Made by a program: the position numbers and the translations under genes. Below the pieces are notes generated by a model, which worked only from the letters and a program-made list of their open reading frames with translations, searched no databases and had not been told where the DNA came from. Shown here in pieces: positions 52,150 to 59,652 of a DNA stretch of 64,000 bases. Source of the DNA: Maritimibacter sp. (GTDB taxonomy: Bacteria; Pseudomonadota; Alphaproteobacteria; Rhodobacterales; Rhodobacteraceae); contig NZNT01000017.1 in NCBI GenBank assembly GCA_002695005.1, positions 1 through 64,000 on the forward strand, written 5' to 3'. Numbering within the stretch: position 1 is the stretch's first letter; every line of letters begins with the position of its first letter.

Positions 52150-52524
52150 GTGAGCGACACCGGCGCCGAAGCCCGTTATCTGGCCTATCTGTCGGATGGT
52201 CGGTTCATGCTGCAACGCGATCCGATCTCGGGTGAGGCGATCTTCCCCCCGCGCCTGCGCCGGCCCGGAGGCGGCCCCGCGCTTGACGACTGGGCCGAAA
52301 TGTCCGGGCGCGGCACGGTCCATGCCGTAACTGTCCAGCAAAAACGCGACGCGGCCGCCCGCGCCATCGTCCTCGTCGATCTCGAAGAAGGCGGCCGGAT
52401 GCTGTCGCAGGTCACGGGCACACAGGCCGAGGCCGTCACCATCGGCATGGCCGTGCAGGCCCGCGTTGTGGCCGACGCCGACCTGCCCCATGTCCTGTTC
52501 GAACCCGCCGGGGACGGCGCATGA
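52150..52524 (+). CDS. OB-fold (DUF35-type) protein without zinc cysteines
   Basis: 124 residues from a GTG at 52150, ten bases after the CoA-transferase stop. The OB-fold barrel (GRGTVHAVTVQQ and VLVDLEEGGRMLSQVTG) and the entry helix are of DUF35 type. The N-terminal ribbon, normally carrying four zinc-binding Cys, reads FMLQRDPISGEAIFPPR without any Cys. Its stop overlaps the thiolase-like start by ATGA. DUF35 partners bind thiolase-like aldolases and hydratases in steroid side-chain breakdown, so these two proteins probably form a complex. Confidence 0.82.
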   Translation: MSDTGAEARYLAYLSDGRFMLQRDPISGEAIFPPRLRRPGGGPALDDWAEMSGRGTVHAVTVQQKRDAAARAIVLVDLEEGGRMLSQVTGTQAEAVTIGMAVQARVVADADLPHVLFEPAGDGA

Positions 52525-53669
52525 CCGGCTTCCCCCGCGCGCGCACCTCGGTCGTTGGCGCCGCGACCTTCGGCCTTGGCGAATGTCCCGGATACAACGC
52601 CCTCGAAATGACGGCGCAGGCCGGATACCGCGCCCTCGACGATGCCGGGATCGGGCTGGAGGAGGTCGACGGCCTTTTCGTCGCCCTCCCCGACGACTAC
52701 CTCGGCGGGCTGGCCGTGGCCGAATACCTCGGCATCCAGCCCAAGATCACCGACAACAACCGCACCGGCGGCTCGTCCTTCCTGTGCCACGCGATTCACG
52801 CGGCCCTCGCCCTCGACGCGGGGCTGATCGACGTGGCGCTGATCACCTATGGCTCGAACCAGCGCACGGCGTCGGGCGGGCTTGTGTCGGCGCTGAAATC
52901 CTCGGTCTACGAGACCCCGCACAGCCCGATGATACCCGTGGGCGGCTACGCGCTCGCCGCGAGCCGCCACATGCACGACTACGGCACGACGCGCGAAGAT
53001 CTGGCGCAGGTGGCCCTCTCGGCCCGCGCCTGGGCGAATTTCAATCCCGAGGCCTTCCGGCAGGGCGACATGACGCTCGACGACGTGCTCGGCGCGCGCA
53101 TGATCTCGTCCCCGCTGACCGCCCGCGACTGCTGCCTCGTCACTGATGGTGCAGCCGCCGTGGTGATGACCCGTGCCGACCGCGCCCGCGACACACGGGC
53201 GCCCATCCCGCTTCTCGGCGGGGCGCAGACCGTGACGCACAAGGAAATCGCGTCGATGCCCGACCTCACCGTCACCGGCGCCGCGATCACCGGGCCGCAG
53301 GCGATGGCACAGGCGGGCATCACCCCCGCCGACGTGGACTGCGTGCAGCTCTACGACGCCTTCACCATCAACACGATCCTGTTTCTCGAAGACCTCGGCT
53401 TCTGCCCCAAGGGCGAAGGCGGCCGCTTCGTCTCGTCCGGCGCCATCGCCCCCGGCGGCGCGCTGCCCACCAACACCAACGGCGGCGGGCTCTCCTGCTG
53501 CCACCCCGGCATGTATGGCCTCTTCACGATGGTCGAGGCCGTCCGCCAACTCCGGGGCGAGGCCGGCACCCGCCAGCTCGCCTCACCCGAAATCGCCGTA
53601 AGCCACGGCAACGGCGGCGTGCTGTCCAGCCAGGCGACCCTGGTCTTCGGCACGCCCGCCACCGTCTGA
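52521..53669 (+). CDS. SCP-x/Ltp2-type thiolase-like protein
   Basis: 382 residues. The thiolase fold is visible in GYRALDDAGIGLEEVDGLF, the VTDGAAAVVMTRADRA strand and the late GGGLSCCHPGMYGLFTMVEA. At the usual nucleophile position (CxSG) the sequence reads RTGGSSFLC, with no Cys at the expected place, as in thiolase-like retro-aldolases of steroid side-chain pathways. It is coupled to the DUF35-type gene. Retro-aldol cleavage of a beta-hydroxyacyl-CoA is more likely than thiolysis, but this is inferred. Confidence 0.85.
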   Translation: MTGFPRARTSVVGAATFGLGECPGYNALEMTAQAGYRALDDAGIGLEEVDGLFVALPDDYLGGLAVAEYLGIQPKITDNNRTGGSSFLCHAIHAALALDAGLIDVALITYGSNQRTASGGLVSALKSSVYETPHSPMIPVGGYALAASRHMHDYGTTREDLAQVALSARAWANFNPEAFRQGDMTLDDVLGARMISSPLTARDCCLVTDGAAAVVMTRADRARDTRAPIPLLGGAQTVTHKEIASMPDLTVTGAAITGPQAMAQAGITPADVDCVQLYDAFTINTILFLEDLGFCPKGEGGRFVSSGAIAPGGALPTNTNGGGLSCCHPGMYGLFTMVEAVRQLRGEAGTRQLASPEIAVSHGNGGVLSSQATLVFGTPATV

Positions 53670-53683
53670 ACAGGGAGGACCCA

Positions 53684-54241
53684 ATGGACGACGCACTACT
53701 CAAACGGATCGACCGGCTGGAAAGCCGTAACGAGATCCTCGAACTGATCGCCAAGTACTGCAAATCCTGCGACGACCGCGACGTGCCGCTCCTGCGGTCG
53801 ATCTTCACCGAGGATGCCGTCGTCGTCTCGCAAGACGGGATGATGGAGGGGATCGGCCGCGACGGGATCATGGAAATGTATCGCAAGCGCTTCGAAGTGC
53901 TCGCCATCTCGGTCCACTGGACCCACGACAACATCATCACCTTCGACGAAAATGACCCGGACCGCGCCACCGGCGAGTGCTTCTGCCACGCCGAATCGCA
54001 CCGCAACGGCCAGACCCTCGTGGGCTCCCTGCGCTACGACGACGAATACCGCCGCACCAATGGCGTCTGGCAGTTCTCGAAACGCACGCTCAAGTTCCTC
54101 TACTACGTCCCGGTCGAGGAATACGGCGAGGCGCTCGGGTCAAAGAAACGGATGCGCGCCTATGGCGACCAGCGCGTGTCGGACTACCCCGAGACGTTCG
54201 AGTGCTACAACAACTGGGCGCGCCACTACGAAGGCGCCTGA
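53684..54241 (+). CDS. NTF2/SnoaL-like protein (oxygenase beta-subunit-like)
   Basis: 185 residues with GGGAGG upstream. The opening LESRNEILELIAKYCKSCDDRDVPLLRSIF and the strands ECFCHAESH and RYDDEYRRTNGVWQFSKRTL fit the SnoaL_4 group. This group includes small subunits of ring-hydroxylating dioxygenases and dehydratases of polycyclic substrates. It is the last gene of the CaiB operon and is followed closely by the convergent Rep gene. A dehydratase or isomerase role on a CoA intermediate is plausible. Confidence 0.75.
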   Translation: MDDALLKRIDRLESRNEILELIAKYCKSCDDRDVPLLRSIFTEDAVVVSQDGMMEGIGRDGIMEMYRKRFEVLAISVHWTHDNIITFDENDPDRATGECFCHAESHRNGQTLVGSLRYDDEYRRTNGVWQFSKRTLKFLYYVPVEEYGEALGSKKRMRAYGDQRVSDYPETFECYNNWARHYEGA

Positions 54242-54261
54242 TCTGGGCCGGGGGCCTGGGT

Positions 54262-55452
54262 TCAGGCCCCCTCCCCCTCCGCCTCCTCGAAGGCACCCGG
54301 GACCAGTTCCTCCCAGAACGCCGCGATCCGCTCGGCGTTGAGTGCGCTCATCCAGCCGTGCCGCTCGAAGTCGTCGCGCGCCGCGCCTTCCAGCCGTGAC
54401 AGGAACATCCGCTTGTCCGCATCCCGCTGCGTCGGGCTGCGCGCATCGACCAGAGCCTTGATCCGGGCCAGCCGCCGCGCCCGCTCGCTCGACGGCGCGG
54501 GGGCGGCCGCGGCCTGCACCTCCGCCCCGTAATCGGCCTTGATCGCCGCGCTCAGGTAGCGCACCGGGTCGCGCACCCCGTCCTGCCCGGCCACATAGTC
54601 GACCTTGCGCGTGACATAGGCCTCGCCATGCTCCGCGATCCACTGGCGGGCAAGCCGGTCGCTCACCCCCAGTTCGCGCAGACGGCGATAGACCGGCCCG
54701 TTGCGAATCCCCTCCCCATCGTCGAGGTCGAGGATCGCGAGCTGCGGATTTTCTTCGATCAGGAACCGGATGTCGGTGACCTGCCGCCCCATCTTCTTCA
54801 CCTCGGGGGTGACGAGGATGTTGGACGTCTTGTTCACCTCGGCCACCGCTGGCTTGATGATCTTGGCGTTCAGATGCTTGTAGCTTTCGTAATACGCACT
54901 GTCCGACACACCCATCAGCCGCCGGAACAGGTCGAGCGACCACCACCCCGTGCTCCCCGTTCGCACGAAGCGATAGCAGTTCTCATACAGCGCCAGCGCG
55001 TGACCCGATGTGAACCGCCGCTGGATGTTGAGGTTGATGAGCGCGAACACCTTGGGGTCGTGCAGCTTCTCGGCCAGCGCATCGGAATAGGCGTATTCGC
55101 AGACCCCGCCCTTGAGCTTGGCATAGGACAAAAGGCTCGACACGCCCCACTCCTGCCGCCCCTCGGCGTCCAGCATGTCCCACTCGGCCACCGTCTCGGC
55201 CAGCCCCCGCAGGCTGTCCTTGAGCGTCTCGAAATCGTTGGAGTTGTAGCCGATCATCATGCACAGCGTGCGCGCGTCGATCTGGTGGCGGCGGCTTGTG
55301 GTGAGCGTGTCATAGGCGTTGAGCAACAGCACATTGCTCAACTTCCGCTGTAATAGGGTCAATTTCCCCGAAACGTGGATCGCCGCCACATGCTTCTTGA
55401 CGGCGCCTCGCCTGAGCGATCCGGTCAGCCGGTCCCGCGCAATCTCATCCAT
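54262..55452 (-). CDS. Plasmid replication initiator (Rep_3/RepB-like)
   Basis: 396 residues from an ATG with AGGTGA upstream. The N-terminus KLTLLQRKLSNVLLLNAYDTL followed by two winged-helix regions (DARTLCMMIGYNSNDFETLKDS and WWSLDLFRRLMGVSDSAYYESYKHLN) is the initiator Rep pattern. It runs divergently from parA, with the origin candidate between them, a layout known from Rhodobacterales plasmids. Four 17-base repeats lie in that spacer. The C-terminal third is charged and poorly conserved. Confidence 0.88.
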   Translation of the reverse strand: MDEIARDRLTGSLRRGAVKKHVAAIHVSGKLTLLQRKLSNVLLLNAYDTLTTSRRHQIDARTLCMMIGYNSNDFETLKDSLRGLAETVAEWDMLDAEGRQEWGVSSLLSYAKLKGGVCEYAYSDALAEKLHDPKVFALINLNIQRRFTSGHALALYENCYRFVRTGSTGWWSLDLFRRLMGVSDSAYYESYKHLNAKIIKPAVAEVNKTSNILVTPEVKKMGRQVTDIRFLIEENPQLAILDLDDGEGIRNGPVYRRLRELGVSDRLARQWIAEHGEAYVTRKVDYVAGQDGVRDPVRYLSAAIKADYGAEVQAAAAPAPSSERARRLARIKALVDARSPTQRDADKRMFLSRLEGAARDDFERHGWMSALNAERIAAFWEELVPGAFEEAEGEGA

Positions 55453-55534
55453 ACTGTCACCTGCTCGTTCTTTTTTCTCAGTGTCCGCGATAAGGCACCC
55501 GCGATCAAGCCCGCTGTTGGCACCTTTCAGCCCA

Positions 55535-55763
55535 TCCCGTATCCGGGTCCCCTCCCCTGCCCGCTCGAGCGTTAAGGGACCCGTTTGCGGGACGGCGCTG
55601 TGGACAAGCCAGGGTGCGTGCGGTCCATTAGGGTCTAATTCGCCAAAAACCCCTTGTTTCCGAACGAATCACGACTCGTCCCCCGCGAATCGGTTGCCCT
55701 CGTCCTGCAAACAGGTCCCTTTCGCCCTGCCCGCGGGTGCCGCCCATCCCGCAACCGGGTCCG
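55535..55763. repeat. Four iteron-like 17-base repeats
   Basis: Copies are at 55535-55551 (TCCCGTATCCGGGTCCC), 55576-55592 on the minus strand (TCCCGCAAACGGGTCCC), 55703-55719 (TCCTGCAAACAGGTCCC) and 55747-55763 (TCCCGCAACCGGGTCCG). Consensus is TCCCGCAAMCGGGTCCC. Adjacent pairs start 41 and 44 bases apart, near four helical turns. They would bind Rep to open the origin or repress its own gene. Confidence 0.7.
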
Positions 55764-55810
55764 CACCTGCCCGTAACCCATTGGCGAAAAAAACTTTTTT
55801 TCTCAGCAAA

Positions 55811-55822
55811 GACTTTAAAGTC
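55811..55822. promoter_or_regulatory. Palindrome upstream of parA
   Basis: GACTTTAAAGTC is a perfect 12-base palindrome in the AT-rich part of the spacer, about 150 bases before parA. Possible roles are a ParA operator or part of the unwinding element. Confidence 0.4.
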
Positions 55823-55968
55823 CTGAAATAAAACTAAAGCGTCGGGCTGGGCTGCTTTCTATATATTGGGGTTTGAAGGGGTCTTGCCCCAAATCGATTC
55901 ACTTGAGCCCCGGCATGTGCGATAGTTTCCACGATATCGCAGAGAATAGCGAACATGGAGAGGCACTC

Positions 55969-57366
55969 ATGGCAACCAAACCCCCGAGCAAGCAGGACCT
56001 ACCCCCCTATTTCAACATCGACCCGGGTTTCGCCGCGAAACGTCTTGCCGAGCCTATCGAGACCGCCCGATTCGCGAAAGCCGCCGCTTTCGCTATGCGC
56101 GGGCGCGACGACCTCGCCAAACGCGGCTACGCGCCCGACGGCAACAAGCGGCTGCGCAAGTTCTCGATCTGGGAGATCACGCGCTACCTGATCCCGGTCG
56201 CCGCCGCCCATCTGCGCCGCGTCCTCAAGGCCAATCCCGACCTGCCCCAGGGCGAGGGCGAAGCGGGCGCCAAGTGGTTCACGCTGGAAGAGGTCATGGT
56301 GATCCGCGACCACTTCGCCACCGAGGGCGCGGCCGGCAAGGCCTACAAATCGTGGCGCCCCGAGGGGCTCCCGGCCAAGGTCGTGGCCGTCGCGAATTTC
56401 AAGGGCGGGGTCGGCAAGACCTCGACCGCCGCGCATCTCGCCATGAGCGCCGCGCTGGACGGTTACAAAGTCTTGGTGATCGACCTCGACAGTCAGGGCT
56501 CCATGACGTCGATTCTCGGCGGCAAGGTCGAGGATGAATGGATGACCGCCTTCCCCCTGATCGCCCGCGACTATGCCAAGGCCCTTCAGGCCGAGAACGT
56601 GGTGCGCGAGAACGCGGGTCAGGCCCCCTACCCCTTCGACGAAACCCTGACCGAGGCGCTCGAGGTTTCGCCGCGAAACCTCATCCAGGAAACGCACTGG
56701 CCGAACATCGACCTCATCGGGGCGCAGCTCAACCTCTACTGGGCCGAGTTCCAGGTGCCGGTCTGGCGGATGCAGCTTCGCTCCTGGCCCCTCTGGGACG
56801 CGCTCCAGAACGCGCTGGAGGATAGCGGGACGCTGGACGACTATGACATCGTCCTGCTCGATACGCCCCCGGCCCTCGGCTATCTCACGATCAACGCGCT
56901 CGCCGCCGCCGATATCCTGCTCGTCCCGCTCGGCGCGTCGTTCCTCGAATTCGATTCGACGGGCCGGTTCTTCGACATGATCTATTCCACCTTCGCCTCG
57001 ATCGAAGAGGGCGAGAATCGGGTCAGGCGCCGGGACGGCCTTCCGGAAATGCGCTTCGAATGGGACGCCGTGCGCGCCATCATCACCCGCTTCGACGCGG
57101 CCCAGCAGGCGGACCTGGCCAACGTGATCCAGGCCTATTTCGGCGACTTCATGACCGCCTACCGGCAGGAATTGACCGCGATGGTCGGGCAGGCGGGGGA
57201 GCAGGTGTCGGGGATCTATGAAACCGACTACCGCGACTTCAACCGCGAGACCTATGTGCGCGGGCGCGAGACGTTCGACGGCACATGGGCCGAGGTGAAA
57301 TCGCTTATCCTGGGGTCGTGGTGGCGCGATCAACAGATGGCAAACGCTGCAAACGAGGAGGCGTGA
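55969..57366 (+). CDS. parA: ParA partition ATPase (with N-terminal DNA-binding domain)
   Basis: 465 residues from the ATG at 55969, with GGAGAGG six bases upstream; a longer reading has no ribosome site. About 140 residues precede the ATPase domain, as in type Ia ParA proteins that also repress their operon. The deviant Walker A is AVANFKGGVGKTSTAAHLA, followed by LVIDLDSQGSMTSILG and DIVLLDTPPALGYLTINAL. It drives plasmid segregation with ParB. Two parS-like palindromes lie inside the gene. Confidence 0.93.
   Translation: MATKPPSKQDLPPYFNIDPGFAAKRLAEPIETARFAKAAAFAMRGRDDLAKRGYAPDGNKRLRKFSIWEITRYLIPVAAAHLRRVLKANPDLPQGEGEAGAKWFTLEEVMVIRDHFATEGAAGKAYKSWRPEGLPAKVVAVANFKGGVGKTSTAAHLAMSAALDGYKVLVIDLDSQGSMTSILGGKVEDEWMTAFPLIARDYAKALQAENVVRENAGQAPYPFDETLTEALEVSPRNLIQETHWPNIDLIGAQLNLYWAEFQVPVWRMQLRSWPLWDALQNALEDSGTLDDYDIVLLDTPPALGYLTINALAAADILLVPLGASFLEFDSTGRFFDMIYSTFASIEEGENRVRRRDGLPEMRFEWDAVRAIITRFDAAQQADLANVIQAYFGDFMTAYRQELTAMVGQAGEQVSGIYETDYRDFNRETYVRGRETFDGTWAEVKSLILGSWWRDQQMANAANEEA
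56027..56041. repeat. parS-like palindrome 1 (within parA)
   Basis: GTTTCGCCGCGAAAC with perfect 7-base arms around a central C. It encodes part of PGFAAKR in parA. Confidence 0.75.
56665..56679. repeat. parS-like palindrome 2 (within parA)
   Basis: The same 15-base core; here symmetry extends to 10-base arms (56662-56682, GAGGTTTCGC and GCGAAACCTC around C). It is read in another frame (VSPRNL) than copy 1. Confidence 0.75.
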
Positions 57367-57369
57367 TAG

Positions 57370-58449
57370 ATGGCCAAGAGACGCAAGCTTGAGGCGCCGA
57401 GCGCCGCTGACCTCACCGCGCTGGAGGCGGAGTTTCGCCGCGAAACCTCCCCCAAGGGGCCGCTGTCTGCCCCCATCGCACAGGTCGCCGCCGACACGGC
57501 CCAGGCCGCCGATCTGCGGTCGGCCGAAGAAAAGGCCGAGATCGCGCGCAACCGGAGCGACGCCGAACGGTTGCGCGAGGCCGAGGGGGCAGGGCGCCTC
57601 ATCGCGGAAATCCCGCTCACCGACATCGACGAGGGCGCGCTGATCCGCGACCGCATGTCGATGGACGGCGAGGAGCTCGAGGAACTCAAACGCTCCATCG
57701 CAGCCCACGGCCTGCGCCTGCCCATCGAGGTGTTCGAACGGCAAGACCCGGTCGATGGCAAACGCTACGGCCTTCTCTCGGGCTATCGCCGGTTCATGGC
57801 GGTGCAGGGGCTCCATGACCTCTGGGACGGCGACCGGTATGAGACGATCCGCGCCGTGGTCCGCGACCCGGGCGCGATGGGCGGCACCTTCGTCGCGATG
57901 GTCGAAGAGAACGAGGTGCGCGCCGACCTGAGCCATTTCGAACGCGGGCGCATCTCGGTGCTCGCGGCTCAGGAGGGGGCCTTCCTCAACACCGAGGCGG
58001 CGGTGGATGCGCTGTTCGCCACCGGGTCGAAAGCCAAGCGGTCCAAGATCCGGTCCTTCGCGCTGATCTTCGAGGAGCTGGGCGACATGCTCGTCTATCC
58101 CGAGAGCCTGCGCGAGAAGGACGGGCTCAAGCTCGCCACCGCGCTGCGGGCCGGGGGGGAATCGTCGATCCGCGACGCGCTCGCCGAGGCCGCGCCGCAG
58201 ACCCCGGAGGAGGAGCTTGCCGCCCTGCTGGCCGCCATCGAGGCCATGACTCCGGCGCCGGTGGACGCGGGCAGGGGAGGGCGACCCAAGCGGGCGGCGA
58301 CCCGCAGTCGGACGACGGATGCTGGCTTCCGCGTCGATGTGGAGCAGGACGGGGCCGATTGGGTTCTCCGGCTGTCTGGCGAGCGGGTGACGGCCGGGCT
58401 GATGCGCACCATCGCGGATGAGGTCGAGGCGCTCCTGTCGCGCGAGTGA
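57370..58449 (+). CDS. parB: ParB partition protein
   Basis: 359 residues, starting 3 bases after parA. The central ParB nuclease-like domain has the sequence IPLTDIDEGALIRDRMSMDGEELEELKRSIAAHG and YGLLSGYRRFMA, the CTP-binding GxRR-type motif in a GYRR form. A helix-turn-helix follows, and the C-terminus would dimerise. One parS-like palindrome lies in its 5' part and another just after its stop. Confidence 0.92.
   Translation: MAKRRKLEAPSAADLTALEAEFRRETSPKGPLSAPIAQVAADTAQAADLRSAEEKAEIARNRSDAERLREAEGAGRLIAEIPLTDIDEGALIRDRMSMDGEELEELKRSIAAHGLRLPIEVFERQDPVDGKRYGLLSGYRRFMAVQGLHDLWDGDRYETIRAVVRDPGAMGGTFVAMVEENEVRADLSHFERGRISVLAAQEGAFLNTEAAVDALFATGSKAKRSKIRSFALIFEELGDMLVYPESLREKDGLKLATALRAGGESSIRDALAEAAPQTPEEELAALLAAIEAMTPAPVDAGRGGRPKRAATRSRTTDAGFRVDVEQDGADWVLRLSGERVTAGLMRTIADEVEALLSRE
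57432..57446. repeat. parS-like palindrome 3 (within parB)
   Basis: GTTTCGCCGCGAAAC again, in a third reading frame (FRRETS). Three frames for the same DNA word mean the DNA, not a peptide, is conserved. Confidence 0.75.
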
Positions 58450-58453
58450 GGGG

Positions 58454-58468
58454 GTTTCGCCGCGAAAC
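58454..58468. repeat. parS-like palindrome 4 (after parB)
   Basis: GTTTCGCCGCGAAAC lies five bases beyond the parB stop, extended to GGTTTCGCCGCGAAACC. A half site GTTTCGCGG follows near 58488. Confidence 0.75.
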
Positions 58469-58469
58469 C

Positions 58470-58854
58470 ACCGGGGTAGGGGGGTCGCGTTTCGCGGCCC
58501 CTTTCTCGTTCCGGAGGCCGGCGGCCCGGGTCAGGCGCACGGGGATAGCGGCGCGTCGAAAACCTGCGCCGAGCCGCTGTCGGGCGTGGCGTCCGTGTGA
58601 ACATCGAGGTTCAAGATTTCGCGTCGACGCCGTTCGCCCGGGTAACCGATCAGCAGGGTCGCACGGTCACGAAGGTCGCCCAGGCAGCGGGGCAGGGGGG
58701 CGTGCCCTTCATCCGGCGCGTGGTGTCCGAGGCGGGCACTTGGGCGTTGCCAGCCGGAGCCGGTGGCATGGCGGGGCAGGGCAGGGGGGTGCCTTGTGCG
58801 ATGTCAGAGGGTAAATTATACTCCTGAATGATACGCATACGCTCGGAGGGTGAA
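58470..58854. other. Intergenic spacer between parB and ccdA
   Basis: I see no convincing gene in these roughly 380 bases. Short open frames lack ribosome sites and family marks. The last 40 bases are AT-richer and contain ATACTCCTGAATGATACGCA, likely the ccd promoter and operator. Confidence 0.55.
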
Positions 58855-59076
58855 ATGGGACGCATCAAGGTCAATCTGACACTCGACGCCGAGGTCGCCG
58901 AGACCGCACGGTCGCTGGGGCTGAACATGTCACGGCTGGCCGAGGCCGCCATCGCGGATGCGGCGAAGGTTGAACGCAACCGTCGCTGGCGCGAGGAGAA
59001 CGCGGAGGCCATCGGGCGCTATGGCGATGAGGTCGCGGAGGAGGGTCTGGCGCTTTCCAGGTTCCGCAGCTTCTAG
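58855..59076 (+). CDS. ccdA: CcdA-like antitoxin
   Basis: 73 residues from an ATG with CGGAGGG upstream; a start nine codons earlier is less likely. The N-terminus MGRIKVNLTLDAEVAETARSLG is a ribbon-helix-helix, and the C-terminal RRWREENAEAIGRYGDEVAE to ALSRFRSF matches the CcdA tail that binds CcdB. It is followed after nine bases by ccdB. It protects the cell from CcdB and represses the operon. Confidence 0.9.
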   Translation: MGRIKVNLTLDAEVAETARSLGLNMSRLAEAAIADAAKVERNRRWREENAEAIGRYGDEVAEEGLALSRFRSF

Positions 59077-59085
59077 GGCAGGGGC

Positions 59086-59379
59086 ATGGCGCAATTCGAC
59101 CTATACCGGCTGGCGAGCGGTCAGCTTGTCGTGGATCTTCAGACCGACCTGATCGGCATCGACGCCTCGCGGATCGTCGCGCCGTTGCGGGACGCGGGGC
59201 GCTATGCGGCGCTGCCGGGACTGACGCCGGTGGTTGAGGTCGAGGGGGCGGCATGGATCGTGCGGGTGCAGGAGCTTGCCGCCGTGCCCGGCGCGGAGTT
59301 GCGTGAGCGCGTGGGGTCGCTGGAGGCGGAGCGCGATGCCCTCAAGCGTGCGCTGGATATCCTGATCGACGGGGTCTGA
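59086..59379 (+). CDS. ccdB: CcdB-like gyrase toxin
   Basis: 97 residues, the CcdB length. The start MAQFDLYRLASGQLVVDLQT and the Asp-rich DLIGIDASRIVAPL strand are typical; the end IDGV differs from the E. coli protein's WGI. It poisons DNA gyrase in plasmid-free daughter cells. Its position after the partition genes supports a plasmid-addiction role. Confidence 0.9.
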   Translation: MAQFDLYRLASGQLVVDLQTDLIGIDASRIVAPLRDAGRYAALPGLTPVVEVEGAAWIVRVQELAAVPGAELRERVGSLEAERDALKRALDILIDGV

Positions 59380-59519
59380 ACCGGGGTAGGGGCCCATGAC
59401 ATTCTTTCACGATACCAACGCTTGAATTGTGGGGCAGGGGCGGTCTTCGGGCCGTCGATATCACCAGCCGACCCGGGCTGCGCGATATATTGGGGAGACG
59501 GCGTTTGGCGAAAAAATTG

Positions 59520-59547
59520 ACGCCGCATAATGGAGATTATGTAATAT
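59520..59547. other. dif-like XerC/XerD recombination site candidate
   Basis: The left half ACGCCGCATAA (59520-59530), a 6-base centre TGGAGA (59531-59536) and the right half TTATGTAATAT (59537-59547) follow the 11-6-11 layout of dif. The inner arms GCATAA and TTATGT match the E. coli dif core. It would let XerC and XerD resolve replicon dimers. Confidence 0.6.
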
Positions 59548-59597
59548 CTGCCCGCTGATGCGGTGACACGCGTGCCTTTGGGCCAGTGTCGCATGAA

Positions 59598-59640
59598 AAA
59601 CGGCCCGGTGCTCGCGCTCCAGGCCGTATTTCTGCCACCC
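59598..59640 (-). terminator. Terminator of the aminotransferase gene
   Basis: On the minus strand ACGGCC pairs with GGCCGT, followed by a T run (GTTTTTC). It lies 12 bases beyond the aminotransferase stop. Confidence 0.6.
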
Positions 59641-59652
59641 CGCCGGGTCGGG

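Larger units (their letters stand above)
55453..55968. other. Candidate replication origin between rep and parA
   Basis: No gene is convincing in these 516 bases. They contain four 17-base iteron-like repeats (55535-55763), a DnaA-box-like TGTGGACAA at 55599-55607, an AT-rich run around 55790-55850, and the palindrome at 55811-55822. This combination beside an initiator gene fits an iteron origin. The AT-rich run would be the unwinding zone. Confidence 0.7.

Noticed and set aside
55319-55831. Open frame through the origin spacer
   Set aside because: It crosses the iteron repeats and the rep gene start in antisense; the composition is not protein-like.
55999-57936. Long minus-strand frame opposite parA and parB
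   Set aside because: Shadow of conserved partition genes with no recognisable domain.
58597-58827. 76-codon frame between parB and ccdA
   Set aside because: No ribosome site, no family resemblance, and it would overlap the ccd promoter.
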